From: DATFVA01 sp963800255
GTDB lineage: Bacteria; Bacteroidota; Ignavibacteria; Ignavibacteriales; Ignavibacteriaceae
NCBI GenBank assembly: GCA_963800255.1
Contig: CAWDAK010000011.1
Coordinates: forward strand, 124,001-188,000
DNA length: 64,000 nt
Reading direction: 5' to 3'
The notes below the pieces were generated by a model. That model was given only the letters and a program-made list of their open reading frames with translations, was not told the DNA's origin and did not search any database. The position numbers and the translations under genes were made by a program. This document shows, piece by piece, positions 1 through 8,491 of the stretch; position 1 is the stretch's first letter; every line of letters begins with the position of its first letter.

Positions 1-237
1 ACCTATTACAAGTCCTACCACTCCGCTTATTATAAGGTAATAAACCTGCGAGGTTGACATCGTGTAATCAATTCCGGAAAGTGCGACGATAAAAAAGAGT
101 ATTATAGCAGCGAGAATAATACGGTTGATATTTACCTGTACAGAACCGACCTTTTCGGCGGCGAAGGCAAAAAGAAAAGATGTAACAGACCAGAGGCAGG
201 CAGTGACGAGAGCACTGATCTCACCGATATAAGGCAT
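1..237 (-). CDS. EamA/DMT-family transporter, N-terminal part (cut by window edge)
   Basis: This minus-strand reading frame starts at ATG 237-235 and runs off the left edge after 79 codons. The visible protein begins MPYIGEISALVTACLWS and contains a first hydrophobic helix, the phrase NRIILAAIILFF and two further hydrophobic stretches. This is the pattern of the first EamA repeat in ten-helix drug/metabolite transporters of the inner membrane. The substrate cannot be told. A second EamA-type gene at 22851 is complete and separate. The start is chosen as the first in-frame ATG; no strong ribosome binding site is visible. Family assignment rests on helix pattern only. Confidence 0.6.
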   Translation of the reverse strand, partial: MPYIGEISALVTACLWSVTSFLFAFAAEKVGSVQVNINRIILAAIILFFIVALSGIDYTMSTSQVYYLIISGVVGLVIG

Positions 238-360
238 ATTTCAAGAAAAAATGAAAAATGAAAATGAATAAAAAATTAAAGAACTAAGATAAGGTAAAAG
301 TTCTGTTTTTGCCTAGAATTGGTTATGCTTTACTTGTTATTTCGTATTTGGGGCGGAGTT

Positions 361-415
361 ACAGCGTATTCACAGCGTATTCACAGCGTATTCAGAGCGT
401 ATTCAGAGCGTATTC
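361..415. repeat. 11-bp tandem repeat, five copies
   Basis: Five head-to-tail copies of ACAGCGTATTC occur; the last two copies read AGAGCGTATTC. They lie in the 287-bp gap between the divergent end of the transporter gene at 237 and the stop of the ABC permease at 525. I see no gene in this gap. The array could vary in copy number by slippage. No function is evident. Confidence 0.9.
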
Positions 416-524
416 AGCAAGTTGGTAAGACGTAGGAGTGTCCTGTTTACATTCGGATTACGAGCAGATCCCGGGGATCATTCGCGAAATTTTCTGAAGA
501 GCTTAGTTTTAGCTCAGGCAGGTT

Positions 525-1694
525 TCATCCTGCCCGTAAAGCACTAACAATGTTAAGGCGTGCAGCTCTTACTGAAGGCAGGAATCCTCCAATGAAACCC
601 ATCAGGGCAGCAAAAAATAGGGTCCATAAAATAATGGATGGAGATAATGCAAAAGAGAAAGCAAGCTCAGAAAAAGAATTAAAATTAAGTGTTGATATAG
701 AAATGAATTGAAGCAAAGAAGCCAGCGCAAGCCCTATAACCCCGCCGAGCAAAGCGATAAATAAAGATTCCGCCAGGAATGCCGTAAGGATGCTCCTCCT
801 GCTGAAACCGAGGGCACGAAGTGTTCCAACTTCAACTGTACGGTTGGCAACTGCAGCATACATAGTTATCATTGCGCCTATGGTGGCTCCAAAACTGAAA
901 ATAACTGTTATAAAAAGTCCGAGTATTCTTATAAACCCTGACATTATTTCCGACTGCTCTTCGAAATATTTCTGCTCGGGTTTGGCTTCAAACTGCTGAA
1001 GTCTTTGATCCTTATTAAAGGCATTTATAAAATTGTTATAATGCTGAATATTGTCCAGCTTTAATGTAACTGATGAAACAGTGTTCCCCCTGTTAAATGC
1101 ATTAAGCAGCTGAACGCCATCGCCCCACATTTCAGAATCAAAGCCGCTTCCCCCGGTTGAAAAAACCCCTACTATCTTCCAGTTATCGCCCGCAAATTTA
1201 ACTGAACTGCCTATTCGCGCATCACGGAACTGTCTTGTTATCGACTCACCAACTATCAGTTCTCTTACTCCCCATTTAAACATTCTGCCTTCTATAATAT
1301 TCATCTGTGGTCTGAGTTCCTGAACCGAAGATGAAACCCCCCTTACAGTAACGTTGCTTACTCCGCCGTTACTTTTTGTAAGATTTATAATTACAACCGG
1401 TTCTGAGGAAATTACAGGCGAGCCTTCGGCTGACTTTGCAATATATGGAAGGGATTTAATCAATCCCTGGGTTTCGCCCGAAATAAGACTGGATATTTCC
1501 CCGTTAGCCGCCTTCCTGACAATCTTTATATTATCGGGAGAACCAGTTGAAACCAGGGTTTTCTGTATTCCATAAGCCATCATCAATACGGCAGCGAACA
1601 CAAATACAACAAGAGCAATACCGGCAATGGTAATTACAGTTGTGAGCTTTCTGGAGCTGAAGTTTCTTAAAGTATACTTGAATGGAATCTTCAT
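525..1694 (-). CDS. ABC transporter permease, FtsX/MacB family (second permease of operon)
   Basis: Membrane subunit of a MacB/Lol-type ABC exporter in the inner membrane. The 389-residue protein has a first helix at about 15-38, a periplasmic MacB-type core domain to about 250, and three further helices at about 253-283, 303-330 and 350-375. This is the standard FtsX layout. The conserved phrase VGTLRALGFSRRSILTAFL between helices 2 and 3 is the family's cytoplasmic coupling helix. It is the last gene of a four-gene minus-strand operon and begins 26 bp after the other permease. Two different permeases with one ATPase suggest a heterodimer. The cargo (lipoprotein, lipid, peptide or drug) cannot be read from sequence. 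Confidence 0.88.
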   Translation of the reverse strand: MKIPFKYTLRNFSSRKLTTVITIAGIALVVFVFAAVLMMAYGIQKTLVSTGSPDNIKIVRKAANGEISSLISGETQGLIKSLPYIAKSAEGSPVISSEPVVIINLTKSNGGVSNVTVRGVSSSVQELRPQMNIIEGRMFKWGVRELIVGESITRQFRDARIGSSVKFAGDNWKIVGVFSTGGSGFDSEMWGDGVQLLNAFNRGNTVSSVTLKLDNIQHYNNFINAFNKDQRLQQFEAKPEQKYFEEQSEIMSGFIRILGLFITVIFSFGATIGAMITMYAAVANRTVEVGTLRALGFSRRSILTAFLAESLFIALLGGVIGLALASLLQFISISTLNFNSFSELAFSFALSPSIILWTLFFAALMGFIGGFLPSVRAARLNIVSALRAG

Positions 1695-1720
1695 ATTATT
1701 TTCCTGTCAATTTTTTTTGT

Positions 1721-2881
1721 TTATCCCACAAACCTGAAACCGTCAACAATCCGTGTGCTTAAGGCACGCTGTATAGGAAATATTGCTGAAACTATTCCGA
1801 TAATAAAAGCTGCACTTACAGCAAGAATAATAGTTACCGGTTCTATCTGGAATACGGGGAAGAATCCTTTTGGAATGAATTCAGCGAATCCGGAAATAAG
1901 CGGGAAGGTGAGGAATAAACCGATCCCTCCTCCCAGTAGTGCTATAAACATTGATTCACCCATAATTAAACCAATGAGATGCTTAGCAGAAAATCCCAGT
2001 GTTTTAAATACTGCGTATTCTCTAGTCCTTTCCCTGGCAGACATAATCATGGTATTGGCGAGTACCAGCATAATGATTCCAATTATCACAAAAGAAAGTA
2101 CATTCATGGAAGTTATGATTGCACTTGTGGATGCAAGAAATCCCTGTTGAAATGCCCGCTCAGTTTCAGTTTTTGTTTCGGCGGGAGAATTCTTAAACAA
2201 AGCATCTATCTTCTCAGAAATTTCAGCCGACCTTGAGGGGTCGCTGATTTTTACCACATACCATCCAACATCACCGGCTCTCACGGGGGCTTCTTCTCTC
2301 ATCCGGTCATCAACATAATCCCAGTGAAAAAACATCTGAGTTGCATCGGTTGTTTTGTACTTCGGCTTATAAATACCCCTCACCACAAAATCCCATCGTC
2401 CCGGATAGATATCACCTTCAATGTTCATAACATCGCCGATCTTAAGATTATATTTTTTAGCAAGGTCGGCGCCAATCACACAGGAATTTTTTTCTTTCTT
2501 AAACACAGTCATTTCTTCAGGACTCAAGACAAATTCGGGGTATACATCAAAAATGGTATTAGCATCTACTGCAAGTCGTGCAAAGAATTGGTTCTTATCA
2601 ATATATACGCCCTGGAACCAGTTCGCGAATGTAACTTCTTCCACTCCCGGAACAGACGAAATTTTATCTCTGTATGTATAAGGCAGAGGAAATATAAAAG
2701 AAACAGCCTGCCTCGTCATCAGGCGGTTGGCAGAAGATGCCTCAACGCCCACAGACCACGCAGTTACCACCGTTCTTAAGAGTCCGAAAGCAATCACAGC
2801 CACGGCTATACCAAGTATGGTAAGGCTTGTTCTTAGTTTATGACGCAGGGTATTCTTAATTATTAGTTTAAGTATTTTCAT
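1721..2881 (-). CDS. ABC transporter permease, FtsX/MacB family (first permease of operon)
   Basis: This 386-residue membrane subunit is of the same type as the 525-1694 permease. One N-terminal helix (about 15-40) is followed by a periplasmic domain of roughly 200 residues and three C-terminal helices. The coupling segment reads YAVFKTLGFSAKHLIGLIMGE. Its ATG overlaps the ATPase stop codon by four bases (ATGA), so the two are likely translationally coupled. It probably pairs with the downstream permease and is powered by the ATPase encoded just upstream. The membrane-fusion gene at the head of the operon points to export across the envelope together with an outer-membrane partner not encoded here. 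Confidence 0.88.
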   Translation of the reverse strand: MKILKLIIKNTLRHKLRTSLTILGIAVAVIAFGLLRTVVTAWSVGVEASSANRLMTRQAVSFIFPLPYTYRDKISSVPGVEEVTFANWFQGVYIDKNQFFARLAVDANTIFDVYPEFVLSPEEMTVFKKEKNSCVIGADLAKKYNLKIGDVMNIEGDIYPGRWDFVVRGIYKPKYKTTDATQMFFHWDYVDDRMREEAPVRAGDVGWYVVKISDPSRSAEISEKIDALFKNSPAETKTETERAFQQGFLASTSAIITSMNVLSFVIIGIIMLVLANTMIMSARERTREYAVFKTLGFSAKHLIGLIMGESMFIALLGGGIGLFLTFPLISGFAEFIPKGFFPVFQIEPVTIILAVSAAFIIGIVSAIFPIQRALSTRIVDGFRFVG

Positions 2882-3561
2882 ACCATCTCCGGTATTAAAT
2901 CGCCCTTATCAAGATTCCTGACAAGATGGGCCCTGGCAGCAGCGTGGGGGTCGTGAGTAACCATTACTATAGTTTTATTGAATTCTTTATTTAGCCTTTC
3001 CATCAGAGTTAAGATTTCATCGGCTGAAGTTCTGTCAAGATCTCCCGTAGGTTCATCTGCCACAAGTATAGCAGGGTCGGTTACAATTGCTCTGGCTATA
3101 GCCACCCTTTGCTCCTGGCCTCCTGATAATTGTTTCGGATAGTGGTACATCCTGTCGCCGAGACCAACAATTTCCAGGGAAGTCTGAACGTGCTTTTTCC
3201 TTTCAGCTTTAGAAAGGTTTGTGAGAAGCAAAGGAAGTTCAACATTCTCAAATGCAGTAAGGACCGGAATGAGGTTATAAAACTGGAAAACAAAGCCTAT
3301 ATTTTCAGAACGCCACTTTGCCAGGGCCGACTCACTAAGTTTTGCAATATCTATATTTCCAATGGTAATGCTTCCTGAGCCGGGTCTGTCAATTCCTGAA
3401 AGCAGGTTAAGCAGGGTAGTTTTACCTGAGCCTGAAGGACCCATCAGTGCTATGAATTCGCCTTCCTTTATACTTAGAGAGATATTGTGAAGCACGGGTA
3501 TCTCAAGACTGTCTCTATGATAGGATTTGGTTACGTTCGATACATTTATAATCTCTGCCAT
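2878..3561 (-). CDS. ABC transporter ATP-binding protein, LolD/MacB-type
   Basis: Cytoplasmic ATPase of the exporter, 227 residues, the usual size for LolD-like subunits. The Walker A motif GPSGSGKTT, Q-loop region (FVFQFYNLIPVLTAFENVELP), signature LSGGQEQRVAIARA, Walker B ILVADEPTGDLD and H-loop MVTHD are all present and intact. The signature has GGQEQ where GGQQQ is more common. It follows the fusion-protein gene by 38 bp and overlaps the first permease by four bases. ATP hydrolysis here should drive the mechanotransmission cycle known for MacB-type pumps. Confidence 0.93.
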   Translation of the reverse strand: MAEIINVSNVTKSYHRDSLEIPVLHNISLSIKEGEFIALMGPSGSGKTTLLNLLSGIDRPGSGSITIGNIDIAKLSESALAKWRSENIGFVFQFYNLIPVLTAFENVELPLLLTNLSKAERKKHVQTSLEIVGLGDRMYHYPKQLSGGQEQRVAIARAIVTDPAILVADEPTGDLDRTSADEILTLMERLNKEFNKTIVMVTHDPHAAARAHLVRNLDKGDLIPEMV

Positions 3562-3599
3562 TTTAACTCCAATTTTTTGGATTATTATTTATAAAATCT

Positions 3600-4808
3600 T
3601 TACTGAACACTTACATTAACCCCATCCTTAATTTCATCAGTTACCCTGTCAACAACTTTATCCCCTTCTGCAAGGCCTGATTTAATCTCGATGTATGAAT
3701 CCAAATCTCTACCAGTAACTACAGGAACCTGAACTGCTTTATCATTCTCTATCATAAATACCACATCCTTTCCATCCCTCTTAGCTACAGAAGTATATGG
3801 TACTACAAGTACGGCCGGCTCCTGCCTTTCTGAATCAGAAACTTTTTTAGATAAGAAAAGAACTTTGGCGCTCATTTCGGGAAGCACCTTGCTGTCATAT
3901 TTCCTGAACCCGACCTTCACCAGGACAGTTGCCTTGGATCTATCAGCCGTAGGTACTATTTTATCCACATATCCTGCATAAGATACCTGGGGGTATGCGT
4001 CAATTATAATGTTGCAATCCTGTCCCTGTTTAATTTTCTCTATATAAGATTCAGAAACATCCGCTTCCACCTGCAATGATTTCATATCGGCCATCGTTAC
4101 GATTGCACCGCGGGAAGTTGCACTTGCTCCGAGAGGTGCAACAATTTCTCCCACTTCAGCGTTCTTGGTTAAGACAGTACCGTCAAACGGCGCTCTTATA
4201 AGAGTATTCTCAAGCGCTACGCCCGCTGAATTAACATTTGCTTTGGCAACGTCAATTGATGCAAGTATACGGTTATAATTTGCTTCTGCAGCATCAACCG
4301 CCATCCGGGTTGTAGCCCCTGATTTAAGCAGTGCCTGCTGCCGTTCATAATTATTTTTCGCATCATTAAGTCCTGATTCGGCAAGTTTAAGGTTAGCTTT
4401 AGCCTCTTCAAGTTGAGCGCGTATATCATTGTCCTCCAACCTTCCAAGAACCAGGTCTTTTTTAACCTGGTCACCCTCCACAACTCCAAGGTAGACGAGT
4501 CTGCCTGTACCTTTGGAGGCAACAGAAGCTTTCCTCTGCGCTACTACATATCCACTGGCGGTAAGACTTGCATTTGCCTGAGAAGGAAGCTGCATTACTG
4601 CAGTAGTAAGTTTAACTTCATATGCTTTATTAAATAACGACCCTGCAAGGGTATATCCAAGGAATAATAAAACTGCCGCAGCAATTATACCGAGGATGAT
4701 AAATAAAGTTTTTTTCGATGAGCCATTATTTCGATTCGACCTATCTATCCTGAGCGACGACAGGTCAGCTTTACTTGATTCCATTTCATTCCGGGGATTT
4801 TGAGTCAT
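3600..4808 (-). CDS. Periplasmic membrane-fusion protein (HlyD/RND-adaptor family)
   Basis: This is a 402-residue adaptor with a cytoplasmic N-terminal tail of about 30 residues and one transmembrane anchor (LFIILGIIAAAVLLFLGYTL). Biotin/lipoyl-like and alpha-helical hairpin segments follow; the helices carry KANLKLAESGLNDAKNNYE. The lipoyl and beta-barrel parts contain IRAPFDGTVLTKNAEVGEIV, and a membrane-proximal domain ends the protein. Such proteins bridge an inner-membrane pump to a TolC-like channel. It is first in the operon with the MacB/Lol-type ATPase and two permeases, which fits a MacA-like role. The hydrophilic tail before the anchor is longer than in MacA. No TolC gene is adjacent; one is encoded at 33531. 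Confidence 0.9.
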   Translation of the reverse strand: MTQNPRNEMESSKADLSSLRIDRSNRNNGSSKKTLFIILGIIAAAVLLFLGYTLAGSLFNKAYEVKLTTAVMQLPSQANASLTASGYVVAQRKASVASKGTGRLVYLGVVEGDQVKKDLVLGRLEDNDIRAQLEEAKANLKLAESGLNDAKNNYERQQALLKSGATTRMAVDAAEANYNRILASIDVAKANVNSAGVALENTLIRAPFDGTVLTKNAEVGEIVAPLGASATSRGAIVTMADMKSLQVEADVSESYIEKIKQGQDCNIIIDAYPQVSYAGYVDKIVPTADRSKATVLVKVGFRKYDSKVLPEMSAKVLFLSKKVSDSERQEPAVLVVPYTSVAKRDGKDVVFMIENDKAVQVPVVTGRDLDSYIEIKSGLAEGDKVVDRVTDEIKDGVNVSVQ

Positions 4809-4979
4809 AAACTTAAGGAACTAAGATGATAAAGAAAAGAAATTTATGAATGCCAAATTGTAAAAAGCGATATTATGAAAAGGTGAAAAGTAGAGCCTTT
4901 GAAAAATAGTTGAATAACCAAGATCAAAGAATTTTGTTGTATTTAATACCAGAATGACGTAATGTGCATTATGACCGGA

Positions 4980-4998
4980 AATGTCACAGTGTGACATT
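4980..4998. promoter_or_regulatory. Inverted repeat, candidate activator or repressor site
   Basis: AATGTCAC and GTGACATT form a perfect 8-bp dyad with a 3-base centre. It lies in the 317-bp gap between the divergent ABC operon and the heme-sensor kinase gene. Its centre is about 80 bp before a sigma-54-like element at 5067-5083, the usual distance for an NtrC-family enhancer. The response regulator encoded by the second gene of this operon is the natural candidate to bind it. Binding is inferred from position and symmetry. No other feature stands out in this gap. Confidence 0.5.
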
Positions 4999-5066
4999 GG
5001 GGAATCCTTTTTCAAACAATTGGTTTGAAAAAAATCCGGGTTTACAACTTTAATGCATTCTCAGGC

Positions 5067-5083
5067 TAGTACATTCTTTGCAT
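5067..5083 (+). promoter_or_regulatory. Candidate sigma-54 (-24/-12) promoter
   Basis: TAGTAC, five bases, TTGCAT. The -12 half matches the sigma-54 consensus fully and the -24 half matches at four of six positions, with correct spacing. It ends 42 bp before the kinase start codon, and the downstream regulator gene has a GAFTGA sigma-54 contact motif. Autoregulation of the two-component operon is a reasonable inference. The imperfect -24 half keeps confidence moderate. Confidence 0.45.
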
Positions 5084-5125
5084 GATTGGGTTTTATAAAA
5101 ATTTCGGGAATATGGATCCGGTCGT

Positions 5126-6886
5126 ATGATAAAAAAAAGCGGGAAATATATAATTATAGCGGGAGCCATCCTTCTAACCGTTCTATTCCTGTTCCTGGTA
5201 AACAGGATATATACAAATACCCTTGAGGATGCGAAAAGAGACCATCAGCTTCAACAGCTTGAAATGGCTAAATCAGTCGCACAGGGAATAAATTTTTTCA
5301 TCGAACATCTTGTAAGAGACATGAAGCTGCTTACCCATAATCCTGATGTACTTAAGCTTCCCAACAGAAATGAGTACGCCTCACTCAGGTTTTTTAAGGA
5401 GAATTATGACAGCACAATTATAAGGACAATCTTTCTATCCGACTCAACCGGAGGCATCCTCTTTAGTACCGGGGATATACTACCTTCATGGTCCCACACC
5501 AGGATTCCTGCTTTAATACTTCAGATTAAGAGGCAAAATCCGGATTACATTTTTTCCGATGTTATGCCTGACCTTCAGAATGATACAACCAGTTCCAAAT
5601 CGTTTCTTATGATCGTAAGGCTGCCCAATAATAAAACTTCCAATACGAATCATTTTATAGGTTACCTGGTTGATTTTGATATCCTGATCAAGAGGTTCAT
5701 CCAGCCGTTAAAATTAAGTAGTGATGATTTTGCATGGGTCCTTGATTCAGAAGGCAGATTGATCTATCATCCCCGTCACCAGGAGATGCTCTTCAAGTCG
5801 ATCCTCAAAACAACAGGGGAATGCAGAAAGTGTCATGTAAATTTCAATACACAACACAGAATGATAAATGCCAGCCTTCCCTCAATTGATGAATATTATG
5901 TGCTGGGAAGTGAACCTGATAAGATTATGGCTTATGTTCCTGTCAGGCTTCAGAACCAGACCTGGATAATTGCAATCAGTACACTCCTTCCCAAAGTTAC
6001 CACAGGTTTAAGAAGCAGGTTTCAGCTTTTCTTCATTCTAGGTTTGATTATCCTCGCTGTCATTTTTACACTCGGCTTCTTTATATACTTCCTTAACCTG
6101 CGGAGAATTCGTGCAGAGGAAGCCAACAGGAACCTTGAAGAGATTCATCAATACAGGGAACAACTGAACCAGGCATCAAAGCTCGCCTCAATCGGGGAAC
6201 TGGTTGACAGTATGGCCCATGAAATAAACACACCAGCGGGTATTATAGCAGCCCATGCAGATGCAATTTTACTTGAGAATAATACAGACGAAAGCCTTAG
6301 AGAAGAACTAAACATTATAAGGAATCAAACACGCAGGATAAGCGATTACACCAGAACTCTCCTTACTTATTCAAGACTTATGCCTTTTAAACCGGAAGCA
6401 ATCCGTATTGAAGATCTGATTGATGAGTGCATCTACCTGATTGGTCATAGACTAAAATCTAAAAAGATCAGGTTATCCAAATCATATGATGCTTCTCTCC
6501 CCCTGATCCTTACAGACAAAAGACAATTGGAACAGGTTATAATGAACATATTAAACAATGCCGTAGATGCTATGGAGGACCATGGTGAGATAAAGATTAG
6601 CACCGGCAGGAATTCTCCCGGAAAAGACCCTACGGGGTTAAAAAAAGTAAGCGGAATTTCTATAGCTATTGAAGATAATGGTGCTGGAATAAAAAAAGAA
6701 GATATAACCAGGATCTTCAATCCCTTCTTCTCAACTAAACTTGATAAACAGGGTACCGGATTAGGGTTATCAATTTCACGTTCAATCATCCAGCGCTGCC
6801 GGGGAAAGCTTGAAGTAGAAAGCGAAGAAGGCAGTTTTACAAAATTTATTATCACACTGCCCTATACCAGTGAAGGGATAAAATAA
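5126..6886 (+). CDS. Membrane sensor histidine kinase with periplasmic CXXCH (heme c) motif
   Basis: A 586-residue sensor kinase. Helix 1 (about 8-28) and helix 2 (about 300-325) enclose a periplasmic sensor region of about 270 residues, probably of Cache/PAS type. In this region C233-R-K-C236-H237 forms a c-type heme attachment motif shortly after a YHPRH segment. Next comes a short linker, then a HisKA domain with H365 in SMAHEINTPAG. The ATPase domain has N box NILNNAVDAM, G1 DNGAGI, F box FNPFF and G2 GTGLGLS. Its stop overlaps the start of the NtrC-type regulator by one base, so they are one operon. The likely input is redox state, oxygen, NO or another heme ligand; this is inference. 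Heme attachment also requires a cytochrome c maturation system elsewhere in the genome. Confidence 0.88.
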   Translation: MIKKSGKYIIIAGAILLTVLFLFLVNRIYTNTLEDAKRDHQLQQLEMAKSVAQGINFFIEHLVRDMKLLTHNPDVLKLPNRNEYASLRFFKENYDSTIIRTIFLSDSTGGILFSTGDILPSWSHTRIPALILQIKRQNPDYIFSDVMPDLQNDTTSSKSFLMIVRLPNNKTSNTNHFIGYLVDFDILIKRFIQPLKLSSDDFAWVLDSEGRLIYHPRHQEMLFKSILKTTGECRKCHVNFNTQHRMINASLPSIDEYYVLGSEPDKIMAYVPVRLQNQTWIIAISTLLPKVTTGLRSRFQLFFILGLIILAVIFTLGFFIYFLNLRRIRAEEANRNLEEIHQYREQLNQASKLASIGELVDSMAHEINTPAGIIAAHADAILLENNTDESLREELNIIRNQTRRISDYTRTLLTYSRLMPFKPEAIRIEDLIDECIYLIGHRLKSKKIRLSKSYDASLPLILTDKRQLEQVIMNILNNAVDAMEDHGEIKISTGRNSPGKDPTGLKKVSGISIAIEDNGAGIKKEDITRIFNPFFSTKLDKQGTGLGLSISRSIIQRCRGKLEVESEEGSFTKFIITLPYTSEGIK

Positions 6887-8277
6887 TGACCATAAAGCCT
6901 AAAATACTGATAATCGATGATGAGCCTGATATGCTGAGAGGCTGTTCTAAAATACTCTCTGCTCTGGGCAATAATCCTTATCCTGTCTCTGATGGACACC
7001 AGGCAATCAAGCTGCTTCAAAATGAAGAATTTGACCTCGTATTTTGTGATCTTCTTATGCCCGATTTTGACGGGATGCAGGTACTTGATGCTGTACAAAA
7101 AATAGCCGAGAATACACCCGTCATCATATTTTCAGCTTACGGAACAATTGACAGAGCAGTATCAGCAATGAAAGCCGGAGCCTTTGATTTCATTGAAAAA
7201 CCTTTCGAAACAGAGAACCTTAAAATACTGGTTGAAAAAGGATTGAGGCAGCGAAACTTATATAAAGAAAGGGTTAGTCTTCTTAAGCAGCTTGAAGATA
7301 AATTCCATTTCGATAACATAATAGGAAAGAGTGAGCCTATACGGAAAGTATTTGAGATGATTGAAAGCGTAGCGGATTCTGATGCAAACGTTCTTATTAC
7401 CGGGGAAAGCGGAACAGGAAAAGAACTGATAGCCCGCAGTATACATGCACGCAGCCGTAGAAAGGTTAAACCATTTGTCCCGGTGAACTGCGGTGCATTT
7501 CCGGAAAACCTGTTTGAGGCTGAACTATTCGGATACGAAAGAGGAGCATTTACCGGGGCGTCACATAGAAAAATCGGCCTGCTGGAATACGCTAACGGCG
7601 GTTCTTTTTTCCTTGATGAGGTATGTGAGTTGCCGGTGAATCTTCAGATCAAACTGCTTAGAACGCTGCAGGATCAGCAGCTTAGACGGCTCGGCGGTAA
7701 TGAACTTATCCAGGCTGATTTACGGCTCATTTCCGCAACGAACCAGGACTTAAATAAGGCCCTGGAAAGAGAAACCATGCGTAAGGATTTCTATTACAGA
7801 CTTAATGTTATCAACATCCAGGTTCCCTCTCTGAAAGAACGAAAGGATGATATCCGGCTGCTTGCAGAACATTTTCTTGTAAAAACAGTAAAGTCATCGC
7901 CAAAAAACATAAAAGGGTTTGATGAAGCAGTGCTTGATTTGTTCGAAGCCTACGACTGGCCGGGAAACGTTAGAGAAATGGAGAACGTTGTAGAACGTGC
8001 CGTGGCCCTGGTAAAAGGGGAAAGGATTACCTTAAATGAGCTTCCTCCCCAGTTTGCATCAGGCAGAAAAGCAGCAGGCTCTTTTCCCAAAAGCTCCCTC
8101 TCTGATGTTAGAAACAAGGCTGTAGAAGAGGTTGAAAAGAAATATTTTCTTTTTCTTCTAACAAAGCATAAAGGCAACATCACCCATATATCTGAAGAAG
8201 CAGGTATGACCCGCAGGCATATACACCGCATATTAAAAAAATATGATATTGACCCTCAGTCATACAGGAAGGATTGA
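6886..8277 (+). CDS. Sigma-54-dependent response regulator, NtrC family
   Basis: A 463-residue regulator with the complete three-domain layout. The receiver has acidic pair D11-D12, phosphoacceptor D55 (FCDLLMPD) and a conserved EKPF lysine. The AAA+ domain has Walker A GESGTGK at 173-179, the sigma-54 contact loop GAFTGA at 220-225 and Walker B FFLDE. The C-terminal Fis-type helix-turn-helix contains ISEEAGMTRRHIHRILKKY. It is the partner of the upstream heme-motif kinase. Likely targets are its own promoter region and the respiratory operon that begins 214 bp downstream; these targets are inferred from proximity. Confidence 0.93.
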   Translation: MTIKPKILIIDDEPDMLRGCSKILSALGNNPYPVSDGHQAIKLLQNEEFDLVFCDLLMPDFDGMQVLDAVQKIAENTPVIIFSAYGTIDRAVSAMKAGAFDFIEKPFETENLKILVEKGLRQRNLYKERVSLLKQLEDKFHFDNIIGKSEPIRKVFEMIESVADSDANVLITGESGTGKELIARSIHARSRRKVKPFVPVNCGAFPENLFEAELFGYERGAFTGASHRKIGLLEYANGGSFFLDEVCELPVNLQIKLLRTLQDQQLRRLGGNELIQADLRLISATNQDLNKALERETMRKDFYYRLNVINIQVPSLKERKDDIRLLAEHFLVKTVKSSPKNIKGFDEAVLDLFEAYDWPGNVREMENVVERAVALVKGERITLNELPPQFASGRKAAGSFPKSSLSDVRNKAVEEVEKKYFLFLLTKHKGNITHISEEAGMTRRHIHRILKKYDIDPQSYRKD

Positions 8278-8423
8278 TAACTAATGTCGAACCATAGAAT
8301 AACGATTAACATTTAGCAATATTTAATAAGTGAGACATCGGGGATACACTTTATTAACTCTTCAACATTAATCATCTTCCTTCATTTTAGTAATATTCTG
8401 TGATTTATACTTAGAATTGCACT

Positions 8424-8452
8424 TTGCATGACCAATTCCCTTCTGGTATAAT
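8424..8452 (+). promoter_or_regulatory. Candidate -35/-10 promoter of the Rieske/cytochrome operon
   Basis: TTGCAT, 17 bases, TATAAT. The -10 box and spacing are ideal, while the -35 box matches three of six bases of the general consensus. It lies 39 bp before the start of the lone receiver gene, in a 214-bp gap after the response regulator. I found no convincing sigma-54 site in this gap. If the response regulator controls the downstream operon, it may do so by another route or by read-through. Confidence 0.5.
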
Positions 8453-8491
8453 AAATGACATTCCTGCCTCAAGTTATTAAAGGTATCGCTT

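Noticed and set aside
8424..8440. Possible sigma-54 site before the receiver gene (TTGCAT)
   Set aside because: The -24 half has almost no match at the required spacing, while a -35/-10 pair with 17-bp spacing and TATAAT fits.
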